A stretch of 64,000 bases of DNA from Pseudomonas faucium (lineage in GTDB: Bacteria > Pseudomonadota > Gammaproteobacteria > Pseudomonadales > Pseudomonadaceae). The position numbers and the translations under genes were made by a program. Every line of letters begins with the position of its first letter. The first letter of the stretch is position 1. The stretch is taken from assembly GCF_021602585.1 (NCBI RefSeq), contig NZ_BQIP01000004.1, positions 186,001 to 250,000 on the forward strand, written 5' to 3'. This document shows positions 63,156 to 64,000 of the stretch, piece by piece. The notes under the pieces were generated by a model. It made no database searches and had not been told where the DNA came from. It saw only the letters and a list, made by a program, of their open reading frames with translations.

Positions 63156-64000
63156 CGGCGTTGATCCACTCTTTCACGACCTGGGCCACGCGGCCCGGGT
63201 CTTCGGCCACCAGGCCTTTGATTGCGTTGAGCTGCGCCTCGTAACCCTCGCTCGGGCTTGGCAACAGAATGCTTGTCGGGCCACCCAGGCTGACGCGGTC
63301 GTTGGCCAGTTCGCCATCCAGACCGATCATGCCGCCCAGCTCCATGTCGCTGTCCGTGGCAGCATGCTTGCCGCCGCCAGTGATGTTGTTGAGTACCGGG
63401 CGCAGCACGCCGAACACCAGCACCAGGATGAACAGCACGCCCAGCACTTGCTTGACGATGTCCCAGAACCATGGCTGCTGGTAGAAGGCGATGTCGGCGA
63501 TCACCTCGCCGCGGTCGGCGGCGAACGGCACGTTCATCACCGTCACGCTGTCGCCACGGCTGGCATCGAAGCCCACCGCGTCCTGCACCAGGCGGGTGAA
63601 GCGCGCCAGGTCTTCGGCGCCCCACGGCGCACGGGTGGTTTCGCCGTTGGCGTCGACCTTGACCTGGTCATCGACCACCACTGCCACCGACAGGCGGGTC
63701 AGGCGCCCCTGCTGCTGGCGGGTGTGGCTGATGGAGCGGTCCAGCTCGAAGTTCTTGGTGGTCTGCTGGCGCTTGTCCGAAGGGTACGGCGCGAGCATCG
63801 GTTGGCCGGTGGCCGGGTCCATGACCTGCTGGCCGTTGGCGTCCACCAAAGGCTGGCCAGGCTGGATCGCGGCGGCGGCGCCCGGGGCGCCCGCGGTGGT
63901 CTGCGGCGCCGAGGCCGGGCCTGGTGGCTGGTTGCTCAGGGCACCCGGCACGCCTTGCGGGCCCTGGCTGCTGGCGCGCTGCTCGTTGACCGACTGCTCG
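63148..64000 (-). CDS. fliF: Flagellar MS-ring protein FliF, C-terminal part
   Basis: The gene runs off the right edge; the frame is open to the last base, so about 283 residues are visible of a usual 560-590. Visible are part of the second periplasmic ring domain (DRSISHTRQQQGRLTRLSVAVVVDD, VGFDASRGDSVTVMNVPF), the second membrane helix (WDIVKQVLGVLFILVLVFGVLRPVL) and the FliG-binding C-terminus (INADE end). Part of the fliEFGHIJ operon. Confidence 0.97.
   Translation of the reverse strand, partial: EQSVNEQRASSQGPQGVPGALSNQPPGPASAPQTTAGAPGAAAAIQPGQPLVDANGQQVMDPATGQPMLAPYPSDKRQQTTKNFELDRSISHTRQQQGRLTRLSVAVVVDDQVKVDANGETTRAPWGAEDLARFTRLVQDAVGFDASRGDSVTVMNVPFAADRGEVIADIAFYQQPWFWDIVKQVLGVLFILVLVFGVLRPVLNNITGGGKHAATDSDMELGGMIGLDGELANDRVSLGGPTSILLPSPSEGYEAQLNAIKGLVAEDPGRVAQVVKEWINADE

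Overview
The window is a high-GC chromosomal segment of a fluorescent Pseudomonas of the P. putida group. Evidence: a polar-flagellum/chemotaxis supercluster with FlhF, FleN, MotC/MotD and a CheA carrying repeated linker motifs; the gcl-hyi-glxR-ttuD-pyk glyoxylate operon; System I cytochrome c maturation genes; and many P. putida-type REP inverted pairs (about eleven). The assignment rests on gene content and order as I know them; no search was run.

Layout. 1-5.7 kb (+): the glyoxylate branch (gcl cut by the left edge, hyi, glxR, ttuD, pyk), which turns two glyoxylates into glycerate, phosphoglycerate and then pyruvate. 5.8-8.7 kb (+): a urea transporter, a K+ channel with a C-terminal zinc-ribbon-like tail, and a sulfate-binding protein. 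8.8-9.8 kb (-): a low-GC orphan RHS-core gene flanked by a damaged REP. 10.1-14.7 kb: an MscS-family channel, an rRNA-methyltransferase-like gene, and an EamA transporter divergent from an Lrp/AsnC regulator. 14.7-17.4 kb (+): an AT-rich regulatory region, an NCS1 (allantoin/hydantoin-type) permease and a hydantoin-racemase-family protein. With gcl and the urea transporter this gives the first 17 kb a purine/allantoin nitrogen-scavenging theme. 17.5-23.8 kb (-): miscellaneous metabolic and hypothetical genes. 23.8-30.7 kb (-): the complete ccmABCDEFGHI operon, tightly overlapped.

30.8-35.5 kb (+): a small accessory block, with a second FliK-like gene overlapping a stand-alone FlhB C-domain gene, followed by an 899-residue protein with a C-terminal TcdA/TcdB-type glycosyltransferase domain behind a dermonecrotic-toxin-like N-terminal region. 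This is the most unusual item in the window. 35.5-64 kb (-): the flagellar/chemotaxis supercluster, read right to left: fliF (cut by the edge), fliG, fliH, fliI, fliJ; STAS/REC-PP2C/Hpt partner-switch genes; fliK; fliLMNOPQR-flhB; flhA-flhF-fleN-fliA; cheY-cheZ-cheA-cheB-motC-motD; parC-parP-cheW; and a DUF2802 gene ending at a clear intrinsic terminator.

REP pairs lie right at transcription-unit boundaries: after flhB and after fliK, and each of those two is followed by a readable sigma-54 -24/-12 element (for flhA and fliL). The polar-organisation parts (FlhF, FleN, ParC, ParP, CheA linker motifs) sit together and probably place the flagella and chemosensory arrays at the pole.
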